A DNA stretch of 64,000 nucleotides from Desulfobacter sp. (GTDB lineage Bacteria > Desulfobacterota > Desulfobacteria > Desulfobacterales > Desulfobacteraceae): positions 2,152,001 to 2,216,000 of the forward strand of contig CP054837.1 in NCBI GenBank assembly GCA_028768525.1, written 5' to 3'. The notes beneath the pieces are model-generated. The model ran no database searches, was not told where the DNA came from, and saw nothing but the letters and a program-made list of their open reading frames with translations. The translations under genes and the position numbers were made by a program. Of this stretch, positions 1-8,380 are shown piece by piece. The number at the start of each line of letters is the position of its first letter. The stretch's first letter is position 1.

Positions 1-2
1 TC

Positions 3-317
3 AGGGCCATCGGAAAGCTCCCGGACGATCCAGCCGTCCACCGGTATATGCTGGCTTATGCCTCGGATTTCCACCTGGTGTCCACCGCCCTTTACCCCCA
101 TGCCAAAACCTTCTGGTCTCCGGACATGCAGGTGGCCAGCCTGGACCACGCCATCTGGTTCCACCGGGACTTCCGCATGGACGACTGGCTGCTGCACGCC
201 ACCCGCAGCCCCTGCGCCGACAATGGCCGGGGACTTAACTTCGGCGCCGTGTATACCCGTGAGGGCAAACTGGTGGCGTCCGTGGCCCAGGAGGGGCTGC
301 TTCGGCGTTTAGACTAA
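3..317 (+). CDS. tesB: Acyl-CoA thioesterase II, C-terminal part (truncated by window edge)
   Basis: The reading frame is open to the left edge, so only about the last 104 residues are present. The visible part matches the second hot-dog domain of TesB-type thioesterases, which hydrolyse medium and long acyl-CoA to free acid and CoA in the cytoplasm. The family signature ASLDHAIWFHR carries the catalytic Asp, and the closing SVAQEGLLR carries the conserved Gln. The protein ends four residues after that motif, as normal family members do, so the 3' end looks intact. It runs towards the leftward DUF3786 gene with only about 20 bp between the stop codons. Family call is confident; substrate range is not known. 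Confidence 0.9.
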   Translation, partial: RAIGKLPDDPAVHRYMLAYASDFHLVSTALYPHAKTFWSPDMQVASLDHAIWFHRDFRMDDWLLHATRSPCADNGRGLNFGAVYTREGKLVASVAQEGLLRRLD

Positions 318-336
318 TCCTGAACCCATGCGGTGA

Positions 337-981
337 TCAGATAAGCTGGCTGCGGATGAGCCGGGCCAGCCGGTAACCGACCATGGCGATGCACTCTGCA
401 TCCAGAATTCTTTCCACATCCGGCCGGAAGAGGACCGAACAGGTGGCGGGAAACCCCTCTTCGGCACCATTGGCCAGTACCAGCATGGGCATTTTTGGCA
501 GGGCATTGATTTCCAGGGCCAGATCGTAGTTCAGGGAGATGCCGGGCACAGCGGCATTGAGGGACCGGAACGCTTCCGGCCCGAGTGGCAGGCGGCCGGC
601 CAGCGCCTGGGAAATCACCATTTCCACATTGTCCCTGAAATAAACGGTGAGGGGGCCGGAATCCTTAAGGTCCCTGAATCCGGTCCAATCCTTTTTTTCT
701 CGGGGCCCGGGGCCTTCGGCGGACCGGTCCCGGGCCATGATCAGGTACCGGCAGAGAATGGCGCAGGTATCGTATTCCGCTTTCCGGCCGTCCCCGTCAA
801 CAATGCCTGATGCAGATATGCGGCAGGGCCGGTTAAAATACTGAATTTCAATTTCCTGACCTTCCGGCCCGGCAACCACCCGGCCGCCGGTCAGGGGAGC
901 CAGGGCCTTAAAATCCATTCCGCCCACCTGCCGGAGATATTCCTTATAATGCTGCTCAAATACCGGGGAAACCAAAGACAT
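337..981 (-). CDS. DUF3786 family protein
   Basis: A 214-residue soluble protein with no signal peptide or membrane segment. The C-terminal half, with a segment ending in LEINALPKMPMLVLANG and then a phrase about a filled 'SVLFRPDVERILDAE' stretch, matches my memory of DUF3786 proteins of anaerobes, whose function is unknown. The frame stays open upstream to 1047, but the ATG at 981 is chosen because GGAGG lies six bases before it; the longer start would add a hydrophobic tail that has no ribosome site. It lies downstream of a membrane and lipid-enzyme gene run on the same strand, about 95 bp after the previous stop, so co-transcription is possible but not shown. Confidence 0.75.
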   Translation of the reverse strand: MSLVSPVFEQHYKEYLRQVGGMDFKALAPLTGGRVVAGPEGQEIEIQYFNRPCRISASGIVDGDGRKAEYDTCAILCRYLIMARDRSAEGPGPREKKDWTGFRDLKDSGPLTVYFRDNVEMVISQALAGRLPLGPEAFRSLNAAVPGISLNYDLALEINALPKMPMLVLANGAEEGFPATCSVLFRPDVERILDAECIAMVGYRLARLIRSQLI

Positions 982-1075
982 AACCGCCTCCGCAAAAAAG
1001 AATATATATATTGGGCAGAGTCTACATGGTGGAAAATGGGAAATCAAGAACCTTCCACGGCGGAAAGGCGGGGGG

Positions 1076-1534
1076 TTAGCCTATTGGCGTGGTGTCGTTT
1101 TCCAGTTCACCCGGATGTCTCTTCCCATCAACAAGGCCCTTTTTCTTTTTCACCACCCCTAACCAGATGGTCCGGATCATATTCGCCAGGACCAGGAGGA
1201 TGATCCCCCCCAGGATCCCCCAGGCTGCCGCATCGAACTGCGCTTTTCCTGCGGCGGCGGCATAGGCATAGGGCAGAACCGTGTTAAACAATACCACCAG
1301 GCCCCAGCCCATCACCTTGTGCCAGGCCAGGGCCCGACCGGCCAGGGAGTTGATCAGCCGGGCGGAACCAGCGACAAAGGCGGGCACCGTCACCATGTCC
1401 ATAAAGAGAAAGATCTGGGCATCAATTCCCCGGCTTTCCAGGAGGTCCCCGAAAATCTGATATTTGAGGATGTCATAGATCCATAGGAGAATAACCCCGC
1501 CGAGTTCATGGGACCGCCGGATTCTGAAATTCAC
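1076..1534 (-). CDS. Small multi-pass membrane protein, unknown function
   Basis: 152 residues with about four hydrophobic segments (near residues 12-30, 42-60, 76-96 and 104-126) and a charged, Lys-rich C-terminal tail, so an inner-membrane protein. I do not recognise a family. It starts with GTG placed directly after the TAG stop of the Lgt-like gene (TAGGTG), which implies translational coupling and a shared job with that protein. The tail end (KRHPGELENDTTPIG) is hydrophilic and probably cytoplasmic. Function is open; context suggests an accessory of the Lgt-like enzyme or of lipid handling. Confidence 0.7.
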   Translation of the reverse strand: MNFRIRRSHELGGVILLWIYDILKYQIFGDLLESRGIDAQIFLFMDMVTVPAFVAGSARLINSLAGRALAWHKVMGWGLVVLFNTVLPYAYAAAAGKAQFDAAAWGILGGIILLVLANMIRTIWLGVVKKKKGLVDGKRHPGELENDTTPIG

Positions 1535-2599
1535 CTATATATTATCCTCAACCACATGGAAGGCGATCCTGGAGCCGGTGACGGAACTTCTGCCGCAGTG
1601 AAGGAAGGAGACCATCCAGACCCCCTGGGCAAAAAGGATCATCCAGGGGGTCCACAGGGCCGTGATGCCCGTGCGCACATCCACCGCCGCCGTAACCGAC
1701 ACCGGTGAAAAGACCAGCATCAGGCCGATATATCCCACGGCAACCAGGGCCATGATCTGGTAAATGGAAAACTTGCGGTCGCCCCGGTAGTCGGCCCTGA
1801 AGAACTCGGAGACCACCCGCCAGACCTGGGTGACCACCATGGTTTCGATAAGCGCAGCGCCTGCCATGCCCTCCAGAAAAAGCCAGGTCCCGGCCAGGCC
1901 GGACAGGGCATAGAGGACGGCAGTAATGATCTGGATGGGGATCATTTTTTTCCCCTCCATATGGGCGGCATAGGCAACCTTTTTAGTGGCACCGGTGAAT
2001 ACCACATTGAACTTTGAAAAGAGTTTCTGCACCATTGGGGAACACTGACAAAGGGGCTTGCCGTAGCAGCAGCCGAAACTGAGGCATGCCAGCCGTCCCA
2101 GGGATTCGCCGAATGTATACCCGATGCTGATGCAGGCCATCATCACGGCTACAGGCACATGGAATTCCACCACCGGCCCCAGAAAATAATTCACCAGGCC
2201 GATGATCCAGGGAGCCGTTACCGCACCGGCAAATACGGCGCCGCCCACGGTGAAGGTGCCGGTCTTTTTTTCCACGATCCTGGCGATGATTTTTGAAGCC
2301 GGTATGGTTACGGCCAGAAGAAGCACGGTGATGAGCAGCAGAATCTGCATGGGAATCCCGGCGGCGGCCGCCAGGACAACGGCCATAACCACGCCCAGGG
2401 TATAGGCGTTTGCAGAGAGCAGGCCGTACCAGGTCAGGTTCAGCCCCGTCCACTGGCCGCGGCCGCATTTTTCCATGGGCAGGGCCGCCACCATCTGCCA
2501 CCGTTCCCTGGGGAGGGTCCGAAACCCCCATCCCAGTACAATTGAGACGGCCAGGCCCAGGCTTGAAACAAAACATAAATTTGATGACGGAATATCCAT
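1535..2599 (-). CDS. Prolipoprotein diacylglyceryl transferase (Lgt)-family membrane protein, GCCYG variant
   Basis: 354 residues with seven or more hydrophobic segments. The middle carries GESLGRLACLSFGCCYGKP, which aligns with the Lgt signature GRIGNFxNGExxG, but Cys and GCCYG replace the usual Asn/Glu part. The C-terminal segment with SEFFRADYRGDRKFSIYQI matches the last Lgt arginine-rich loop and helix. Canonical Lgt moves diacylglycerol from phosphatidylglycerol to a lipoprotein cysteine. The altered signature suggests a paralogue with another acceptor or donor rather than the housekeeping Lgt. GGAGAG lies before the ATG. It sits 21 bp after phosphatidylserine decarboxylase and is fused end-to-start to the next membrane gene. 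Family membership is fairly sure; reaction is inferred. Confidence 0.75.
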   Translation of the reverse strand: MDIPSSNLCFVSSLGLAVSIVLGWGFRTLPRERWQMVAALPMEKCGRGQWTGLNLTWYGLLSANAYTLGVVMAVVLAAAAGIPMQILLLITVLLLAVTIPASKIIARIVEKKTGTFTVGGAVFAGAVTAPWIIGLVNYFLGPVVEFHVPVAVMMACISIGYTFGESLGRLACLSFGCCYGKPLCQCSPMVQKLFSKFNVVFTGATKKVAYAAHMEGKKMIPIQIITAVLYALSGLAGTWLFLEGMAGAALIETMVVTQVWRVVSEFFRADYRGDRKFSIYQIMALVAVGYIGLMLVFSPVSVTAAVDVRTGITALWTPWMILFAQGVWMVSFLHCGRSSVTGSRIAFHVVEDNI

Positions 2600-2620
2600 T
2601 CTTGCTCTCCTCTGTCTGTT

Positions 2621-3685
2621 TTAAAATACTTCCGGTACCGTCCTGTCCCGCTCCGCCCCGGCAGGCAGCCCTGCTGGCTGACCTCCTGCCGTACCGGTGG
2701 CGATGACCTCACGGACCATGACTTCTGTTTCCACCAGGGGACGGCCGAATCCCATGGAAAAACGGCTGCGGGCATCTGTCCGCTGCTGGTTTTCAACCAG
2801 GTCCCGGGAAACCCCCACCCTATTTTTCTGAAAAACCAAAATGGTGGTGGAAGAGCCCGGCCGGAAAAGGCTTTTGGGGCATCCTTTTTCCAAAAACAGT
2901 CCAGGCACCACATCCTCAGGCGCCTCATACCGGTTACGGCTGTAACACTGGACGATGCGGCCGATCATCATGGCCACCACCTCCACCATGGCCACCAGCC
3001 CCACCCCGGTTCCCCCGGGAACATCGGTGTCAATAATGGTGACCACCCGCCGGTTTTTGGAATAGGGACTCACGGCACGGACCACGGCACCGGGATTGCA
3101 GGAATGGAAACAGCCGTCGATTTCATAGATATCCGCCACCCGCCCCGCCACCGGGGTATGGTTGTAGTGGTACTTATCCGGAGTGAGTCTGGAAACCGAG
3201 AAATCCCCTTCCCTGAAGGCGTCCAGCCATTGGGGTTTATCCGCCCCCAGCAGTTCGGTAAACTCAAAAAATTTATCCTTGATGAACAGGGCGCGGTCCC
3301 TGGCAAAGGAGCCGGAGAGCAGCCGTGCATCGGCCGGGGCCACCACGGCCGAGGCCGCCTTTGGCATGGGCCGCAATTCCCAGTACCGGATCTGGCGCTC
3401 AAAAATCTTGCGGTAGGTATCCAGGCTGTCAATCCCCTGGGCAGATTCGGTCAAATCAATGCCGTAGTCCGCCAGGAATACAGCCGGGTCCCTGGGGGGA
3501 CGCCTGAAGGGCAGATCGTAGGAAACGGCGCCCACCAAGGCGGTCATTCTCGGGGAGACCAGCATGTTGAAAAGAATTCCGGCATTTTCCCGGACTGACG
3601 AATAGATGGCATTCACAATGGGGTCCCCTTTCAGGGATTCGGTGCAGACCGCCCTGGTGGCGCGGTGAATGTATTGATGTTCCAT
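2621..3685 (-). CDS. psd: Phosphatidylserine decarboxylase-type pyruvoyl enzyme
   Basis: 354 residues. Phosphatidylserine decarboxylase makes phosphatidylethanolamine at the inner membrane and self-cleaves to form a pyruvoyl group. The central PADARLLSGS, the HYNHTPVAGRV segment (conserved His) and the C-terminal SLFRPGSSTTILVF motif are all typical. The cleavage motif reads GSS instead of the common LGST; GSS is found in some eukaryotic-type enzymes, so the enzyme should still process, with Ser becoming the pyruvoyl. The protein is longer than short bacterial Psd forms. It is the second gene of a leftward run, 15 bp after the 807-residue protein and 21 bp before the Lgt-like gene. Another amino-acid headgroup substrate is possible. 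Confidence 0.87.
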   Translation of the reverse strand: MEHQYIHRATRAVCTESLKGDPIVNAIYSSVRENAGILFNMLVSPRMTALVGAVSYDLPFRRPPRDPAVFLADYGIDLTESAQGIDSLDTYRKIFERQIRYWELRPMPKAASAVVAPADARLLSGSFARDRALFIKDKFFEFTELLGADKPQWLDAFREGDFSVSRLTPDKYHYNHTPVAGRVADIYEIDGCFHSCNPGAVVRAVSPYSKNRRVVTIIDTDVPGGTGVGLVAMVEVVAMMIGRIVQCYSRNRYEAPEDVVPGLFLEKGCPKSLFRPGSSTTILVFQKNRVGVSRDLVENQQRTDARSRFSMGFGRPLVETEVMVREVIATGTAGGQPAGLPAGAERDRTVPEVF

Positions 3686-3700
3686 AATAAAGCCTCTTTA

Positions 3701-6124
3701 TCAAAGGGACCGGTCCCAAGCATCCATTCCCCGGCCCGCAGCAAGAATAATTAAACAGATCAGCCGCTGCAGATCCGGCGGCCCGGCAGTGCCGTCCACA
3801 AAGGCCCGGTGTACGGACTTTAAAAAGGCAAGGATATCCCCGGTACCCAGAATCTGTTCCATGGCCCGGCCCAATGCCGTATCCCTGTACCTGGCCCAGA
3901 GGTCCATTTCTTCAAACACCTTTTCCAGACGGTCAAAGCCCTGGCGGATGTGGGCATTTCTCAGGGTGTGGGCGTAATACTCCTCGGCACGGGCATTAAA
4001 AACCCGGCCGTTCACTGACATCGGACGGCCCGCTTGCCGGGCCGCCGGGACGCCCCGGGCCATGATGCCCCGGGTGAGCCGCCCCCAGGCCGTATTGGCC
4101 TCGGGGCTGGCCAGCCTTTTTTCCAGGTCGTCCAGAAGGGGACCGAATTTAAAGGCTTCCAGCAGGTCGGCACCGTCGGCCCGGATCATCCGGATCAGGG
4201 CCAGCCGGTACTCGTTGACAATGACCCGGGTGTATCCCGGATACCGGCGGCTGGCTCTTGTTTTTTCCGTTTTTTTGAGGATCTGCATCAAAAATTTGTT
4301 ACGGGTCCGTGTTTTGACGAAAAACGTCGGATTCCCGATGGCCGAGCAGAAAAATGCCTGCCGGCGCTCACTCTCCACGGCCGGGGCATCGGGAATAATC
4401 CCGTGGCCCACCGTTTTTGAAAAGATGTATTTCTGGGCCAGGGCCGTAATCAGCAATTGAAGATCCGCGGCACCGCCCATATCCGCCATGATGTTTTCAA
4501 AAACCGAGAAATAGCGGTGTTCAAATCCCGAATACCCCATCTGGTGAAATTTTCTCAGGCGGACCAGCTGGTACAGCGGCATGCGAAGATCAAACACCCC
4601 CATTTCGGTGAGGTCTTTTCTGAGGCGGTCTTCACTGTCCGGGCGCCCGTTCAGGGCCGGGCTCTCAAAGGTGCTCATCACCGAGGTAAAATAGTCAATG
4701 AGCCGGCCGTCGGGGATAAAATCCCCTTTTAAACGGAAAATCCGGCTGAGCATTTTATCCAGCCAGACCGGGCCGAAGGGGGTGACGGATTTGCCCATGA
4801 CCTGGATATCCGCCTTTTTCTTCCACCGCCGCCAGATCATCCTCAGGTGAGTGTGGGTGAGTTCATGGGGCAAAAAGCCCAGCACCCTCTCCGGATGGAA
4901 ATCCTGGAATTCCATCCGGGTGGGGGCGGCGGAATAGGTCCCGGCAAACAGGGGCAGAAAATGCTCGCAGATCTTTATGGCCAGGTCGCCTGAAAATTTT
5001 TCATCCCCGGCGGTCAGTGCGGCGTCCGGATCGGCCATCAGGCGGCCCAGCTTCATGCTGCCCATGCTCACGTGTGTGCCGTTGTTGGCCAGGCTCACAT
5101 TGGAGGTATTGGGCATGACCACCAGGTTGGAGGTAATGATACCGGCCTCTTTTAGCCGGCTCACCCCGTTAATCTGGCTCCGGGACAGCACCTTATGGCA
5201 GAGGCTCATATATTCCTTTTTATCCTCCCCCCGGTCCCATCCTGACAGGCAGGGGCTCATGAACAGCTCCCGGTAAAAGGCATCCGACACCAGGTCGTTG
5301 AGGCGCTTCTGGTCCCGGGGCGGGGTGGCGGAAAAATAGACGTTGACTTCCTGCCCGTTTTTTTTCAGTTCAAAGACCTGGCCGGCATAGTCGGTCAGGG
5401 CCTGGGTGAGCAAAAACCGAATCAGGGTTTCTCCGGCCAGTTTTGAGCCCAGTCCGCCGGAGGTATCAGCCTTCACCGGATAAAAGGAAAAGAGTTCAGG
5501 GGACGTATTGTCATTGGAAAAATGGTTCAGCATTTTCCCGCCCCAGTGCCGGACCTGGGCCGGGATATGGTCACCCTCGCCCAGCACCTGGGCCAGGGCA
5601 AGTTTCAACAGATAAGAGACCGGAATTCTGACCTGGGGTTCCCCGGCCCGGTCAAAGACAAAATCCGCTGCATCCTTGCGGTAGCCTGAGCCGGGATTGG
5701 ATTTGTCCGCCTTGAGGTCCTGGTTGAAAACCTGGTTGGCAAGGGGATTGAGCACATGGCGGGGAAACCTCACCCAGGAATTTTCCCAGACCCGGCCGTC
5801 TTTTTCCTTGAGAAACCGTTCCAGGGCCGTTACCCGGGATTCCGGGGTATCACCGGCGTCGGCCTGTTTCATCAGATTTTTATAGTAATTTGAAGATTCG
5901 ATCCGCCGGGCCAGGTCCACATCCTGCCGCCGGCCGGAAACCACGGCCTGGAACTCGTTTTCCGCCCCTGCCGTGGCATCGCCGCAGCAAAAAGGAAGGG
6001 TCCGGAGGAATTGGTCCGGAGATGCTCTGTCAATGCCCAGTGCGGACGAAATATGGTCAATGCGGCGCCCGTCGTCCATGGACGGCGGGCAGTTTTCCCG
6101 GTGGTTACTTAATGCGGCTATCAT
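3701..6124 (-). CDS. Large unknown protein with HELTH (HExxH) zinc-peptidase-like motif
   Basis: 807 residues, not recognised. No signal peptide or clear membrane segment is visible. At residues 420-424 it reads HELTH, the HExxH pattern of zinc metallopeptidases, set in FLPHELTHTHLRMIW; a third zinc ligand cannot be placed by eye, and Glu and Asp residues near 455-480 are candidates. Other distinctive stretches are NTSNVSLANNGTHVSMGS (about 339-356) and a basic segment rich in Arg and Lys after residue 630. It is the first gene of a run followed 15 bp later by phosphatidylserine decarboxylase and then the Lgt-like protein, which suggests a role in lipid or envelope work. The ATG at 6124 has only a weak upstream GGA, so the start is somewhat uncertain. 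Confidence 0.7.
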   Translation of the reverse strand: MIAALSNHRENCPPSMDDGRRIDHISSALGIDRASPDQFLRTLPFCCGDATAGAENEFQAVVSGRRQDVDLARRIESSNYYKNLMKQADAGDTPESRVTALERFLKEKDGRVWENSWVRFPRHVLNPLANQVFNQDLKADKSNPGSGYRKDAADFVFDRAGEPQVRIPVSYLLKLALAQVLGEGDHIPAQVRHWGGKMLNHFSNDNTSPELFSFYPVKADTSGGLGSKLAGETLIRFLLTQALTDYAGQVFELKKNGQEVNVYFSATPPRDQKRLNDLVSDAFYRELFMSPCLSGWDRGEDKKEYMSLCHKVLSRSQINGVSRLKEAGIITSNLVVMPNTSNVSLANNGTHVSMGSMKLGRLMADPDAALTAGDEKFSGDLAIKICEHFLPLFAGTYSAAPTRMEFQDFHPERVLGFLPHELTHTHLRMIWRRWKKKADIQVMGKSVTPFGPVWLDKMLSRIFRLKGDFIPDGRLIDYFTSVMSTFESPALNGRPDSEDRLRKDLTEMGVFDLRMPLYQLVRLRKFHQMGYSGFEHRYFSVFENIMADMGGAADLQLLITALAQKYIFSKTVGHGIIPDAPAVESERRQAFFCSAIGNPTFFVKTRTRNKFLMQILKKTEKTRASRRYPGYTRVIVNEYRLALIRMIRADGADLLEAFKFGPLLDDLEKRLASPEANTAWGRLTRGIMARGVPAARQAGRPMSVNGRVFNARAEEYYAHTLRNAHIRQGFDRLEKVFEEMDLWARYRDTALGRAMEQILGTGDILAFLKSVHRAFVDGTAGPPDLQRLICLIILAAGRGMDAWDRSL

Positions 6125-6350
6125 GAAATTTCCATTGTCTTTCAGGTTGGCCCAAGGCCGTTTGCAATGGAAACACTATGCACCCGTTTTGTTTTAAAGG
6201 TGTTACAGGAATGCTAAACTTGAATGAAACCCCAAAGGGCTTCCGTTGATTCAGGTGTTGAATATCCGGCCCAGGGGCGCCGTCACCTTTGGGATGAAAA
6301 TCGATTTTCCGGGACAGACCGCCCTGCCCCGGAAAACCTAAAAGCAAAGA

Positions 6351-7418
6351 TTAAGGAAGAGGGGTATCGGTATAGGCCACACCGGCCTCTTCGGAGGAAT
6401 AGAGTTTGAGTGGCTTGCCGTCCCGCACATCGCCCACCCAATTGGGGTTCAACAGCATGGATTTGCCGGAAAGTACCAGGTCGGCATCGGCCATGGCAGT
6501 CTCTGCCGAGGCCCTGTCGTGGACCTTGCCGCAGACAATTATGGGCAGTTGCGTCACGTCCCGGGTCAAAGCCGCCATGGTTTTGTCGGTGCCGAACGCC
6601 TTTTGCGCGGCGTCGTAGCAGGAGACGGATATGGCGTCGATGGGCTCCTGGGAGAAAAGCCGGATCATTTCCTGCCATTCATCCTTGTCCTTGAACAGGG
6701 AGACATCCATGTCGGCAATGCCCCAGTTGGAAACCCGGACCACCAGCAGCTTATCAAAGGGGATTTCCGGCCGAACCGCCTGGATCACTTCGTGGATGAA
6801 ACGGAAGCGGTTCTCCATGCTGCCCCCGTAGTCGTCCCTGCGCTGGTTGGAATAGGCGGAGAGGAACTGGTTGAGCAGGTAACCGTGGGCGCAATGGATT
6901 TCTATGCCGTCGAATCCCGCTTCAACAACGCCCCGGGCCGTTTCCACAAAGCCGGCGATCACATGGTCCATGTCGAAACGGGTCATTTCCTTAGGCTGGT
7001 CATAGGCATTGCCGGTCATGGGATTGATTTGCTTTGGGGCGACCGGGCTGGGGGCGATGATCCGGTTGGCCGGGTTCACCCCTTCATAGGCCATGCGGCC
7101 GCAGTGGAAGACCTGGCAAAGGGACACCGCCCCGTGGCTGCGGATCTCTGAGGTGACCTTTTTCCAGGCATCCACCTGGTCCTGGTTGAGGATCCTGGAC
7201 TGGCCCGGGTAGCCCTGCGCGCTTTCATAGTCCGTGACAATGGCTTCGGTATAGACCAGGCCGGCCCCGTTTTTCGCCCGGGTCACCAGAAAATCCAGAA
7301 CATCCTGGCGGGGGATGCTGTCCCCTGCGGCGGACATCCGGGTCATGGGAGCCACCCCTATACGGTTTTTAAAGGTAAACTCGTTAATGGTATATTCAGA
7401 GAACAATGAATCGGTCAT
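6351..7418 (-). CDS. NADH:flavin oxidoreductase, old yellow enzyme family
   Basis: 355 residues forming a single TIM barrel that binds FMN and reduces activated C=C bonds with NAD(P)H in the cytosol. Visible signatures are KNRIGVAPMTRM at the N terminus, the active-site HCGRMA, the GFDGIEIHCAHGYLLNQFLS block and the NQRRDDYGGSMENR motif. The length fits classical old yellow enzymes; the iron-sulfur and C-terminal Rossmann extension of 2,4-dienoyl-CoA reductases is absent. AAGGAGAG lies just before the ATG. The natural substrate cannot be told from sequence. The ArfB gene ends 13 bp before this gene's start on the same strand, so they may share a transcript. Confidence 0.92.
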   Translation of the reverse strand: MTDSLFSEYTINEFTFKNRIGVAPMTRMSAAGDSIPRQDVLDFLVTRAKNGAGLVYTEAIVTDYESAQGYPGQSRILNQDQVDAWKKVTSEIRSHGAVSLCQVFHCGRMAYEGVNPANRIIAPSPVAPKQINPMTGNAYDQPKEMTRFDMDHVIAGFVETARGVVEAGFDGIEIHCAHGYLLNQFLSAYSNQRRDDYGGSMENRFRFIHEVIQAVRPEIPFDKLLVVRVSNWGIADMDVSLFKDKDEWQEMIRLFSQEPIDAISVSCYDAAQKAFGTDKTMAALTRDVTQLPIIVCGKVHDRASAETAMADADLVLSGKSMLLNPNWVGDVRDGKPLKLYSSEEAGVAYTDTPLP

Positions 7419-7430
7419 GACTCTCTCCTT

Positions 7431-7844
7431 TTAAAATTTTATTTTCTGTCTTAAGGCCTTTGTCTTTGAATGTCTGGCCTTGGACTCCAGGCGCCGTTTC
7501 TTCGAGGCCCGGGTGGGGCAGGTCGGTTTGCGTTTTCGCGGTTCCTTCACCGATTCCCGGATCAGAACGGCAAGGCGGGCCAGCCCCTCGGCTTTGTTTT
7601 TCTCCCGGGTGCGGTGATTCTGGGCCTTGATCACAATCACCCCGTCCCGGGTAATGCGCCGGTCATTGAGGGCCATGAGCTTGGCTTTATAGACCCGGGG
7701 CAAATCCGAGGCCGTGATATCAAAACGGATATGAACGGCGGAGGAGACCTTGTTCACATTCTGCCCCCCGGGCCCCTGAGCCCTGATGGACTGGATGGTG
7801 ATCTGGCTTTCTGGAATGGATACCGTATTTGAAATTCTCAACAT
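7431..7844 (-). CDS. arfB: Alternative ribosome-rescue peptidyl-tRNA hydrolase ArfB
   Basis: 137 residues, the usual length of ArfB (YaeJ). It carries the class I release-factor loop AQGPGGQNVNKV with the catalytic GGQ, and a very basic C-terminal tail (from about residue 100, many Lys and Arg) that in this family enters the empty mRNA channel of stalled ribosomes. The protein frees nascent chains from ribosomes stuck at the 3' end of broken mRNA. The codon-recognition domain of full release factors is missing, which separates it from RF1 and RF2. It stands just upstream of the flavin oxidoreductase gene on the same strand. Confidence 0.95.
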   Translation of the reverse strand: MLRISNTVSIPESQITIQSIRAQGPGGQNVNKVSSAVHIRFDITASDLPRVYKAKLMALNDRRITRDGVIVIKAQNHRTREKNKAEGLARLAVLIRESVKEPRKRKPTCPTRASKKRRLESKARHSKTKALRQKIKF

Positions 7845-7900
7845 AGATGCGACCTGCCGCCTTTTCCTGTCTTTGGAGTCCTATGATACCATTCAACAAG

Positions 7901-8362
7901 CTAAGACGGGTTCAGAGCCATGTCAATGTGGGGGATGCCGTCCTCTATATAGGGGGTGGAAACCACGCGAAATCCATGGGATTTATAAAAGGAAGTCAGG
8001 TACTCCTGGGCCCCGATTTCGATCTTCATTCCGGGCCAGGTGAGGCCGGCAATTTCAACCGCCTTATCCACCAGTCTGTGGGCCAAACCTCCGCCCCGGA
8101 ATTCTTTATGCACCGCCACCCTGCCGAAACTGACCCCGTCGTAGGAAAGCCCCGGCGGCAGTATTCTCAGATAGGCGGTCATGATCCGGTCCGGCACATA
8201 ATGCCATAGATGACGGGTCTCCCCATGCTCGTCCTTGCCGTCCAGTTCCGGATAGGGGCAATTCTGCTCCACCACAAAAATGTCTGTGCGCAACCGCAGC
8301 AGATCGTAAAGTTCCTTTGTTGTAAGCTCTCTGAAACGCCTCAGCTGCCAGTTGTCTTTCAT
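7901..8362 (-). CDS. elaA: GNAT family N-acetyltransferase, ElaA type
   Basis: 153 residues. The N-terminal segment with LYDLLRLRTDIFVVEQNCPYPELDG is the hallmark of ElaA-type GNAT proteins, and FGRVAVHKEFRGGGLAHRLVDKA holds the acetyl-CoA-binding R-x-x-G-x-G/A loop. GNAT enzymes transfer the acetyl group from acetyl-CoA to an amine; the ElaA substrate is not established. AAAGGAAA lies before the ATG. The next gene on the same strand, an alpha/beta hydrolase, ends 18 bp upstream, so the two are probably co-transcribed. Confidence 0.9.
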   Translation of the reverse strand: MKDNWQLRRFRELTTKELYDLLRLRTDIFVVEQNCPYPELDGKDEHGETRHLWHYVPDRIMTAYLRILPPGLSYDGVSFGRVAVHKEFRGGGLAHRLVDKAVEIAGLTWPGMKIEIGAQEYLTSFYKSHGFRVVSTPYIEDGIPHIDMALNPS

Positions 8363-8380
8363 TTTGTTTTTCCTTTTGTG

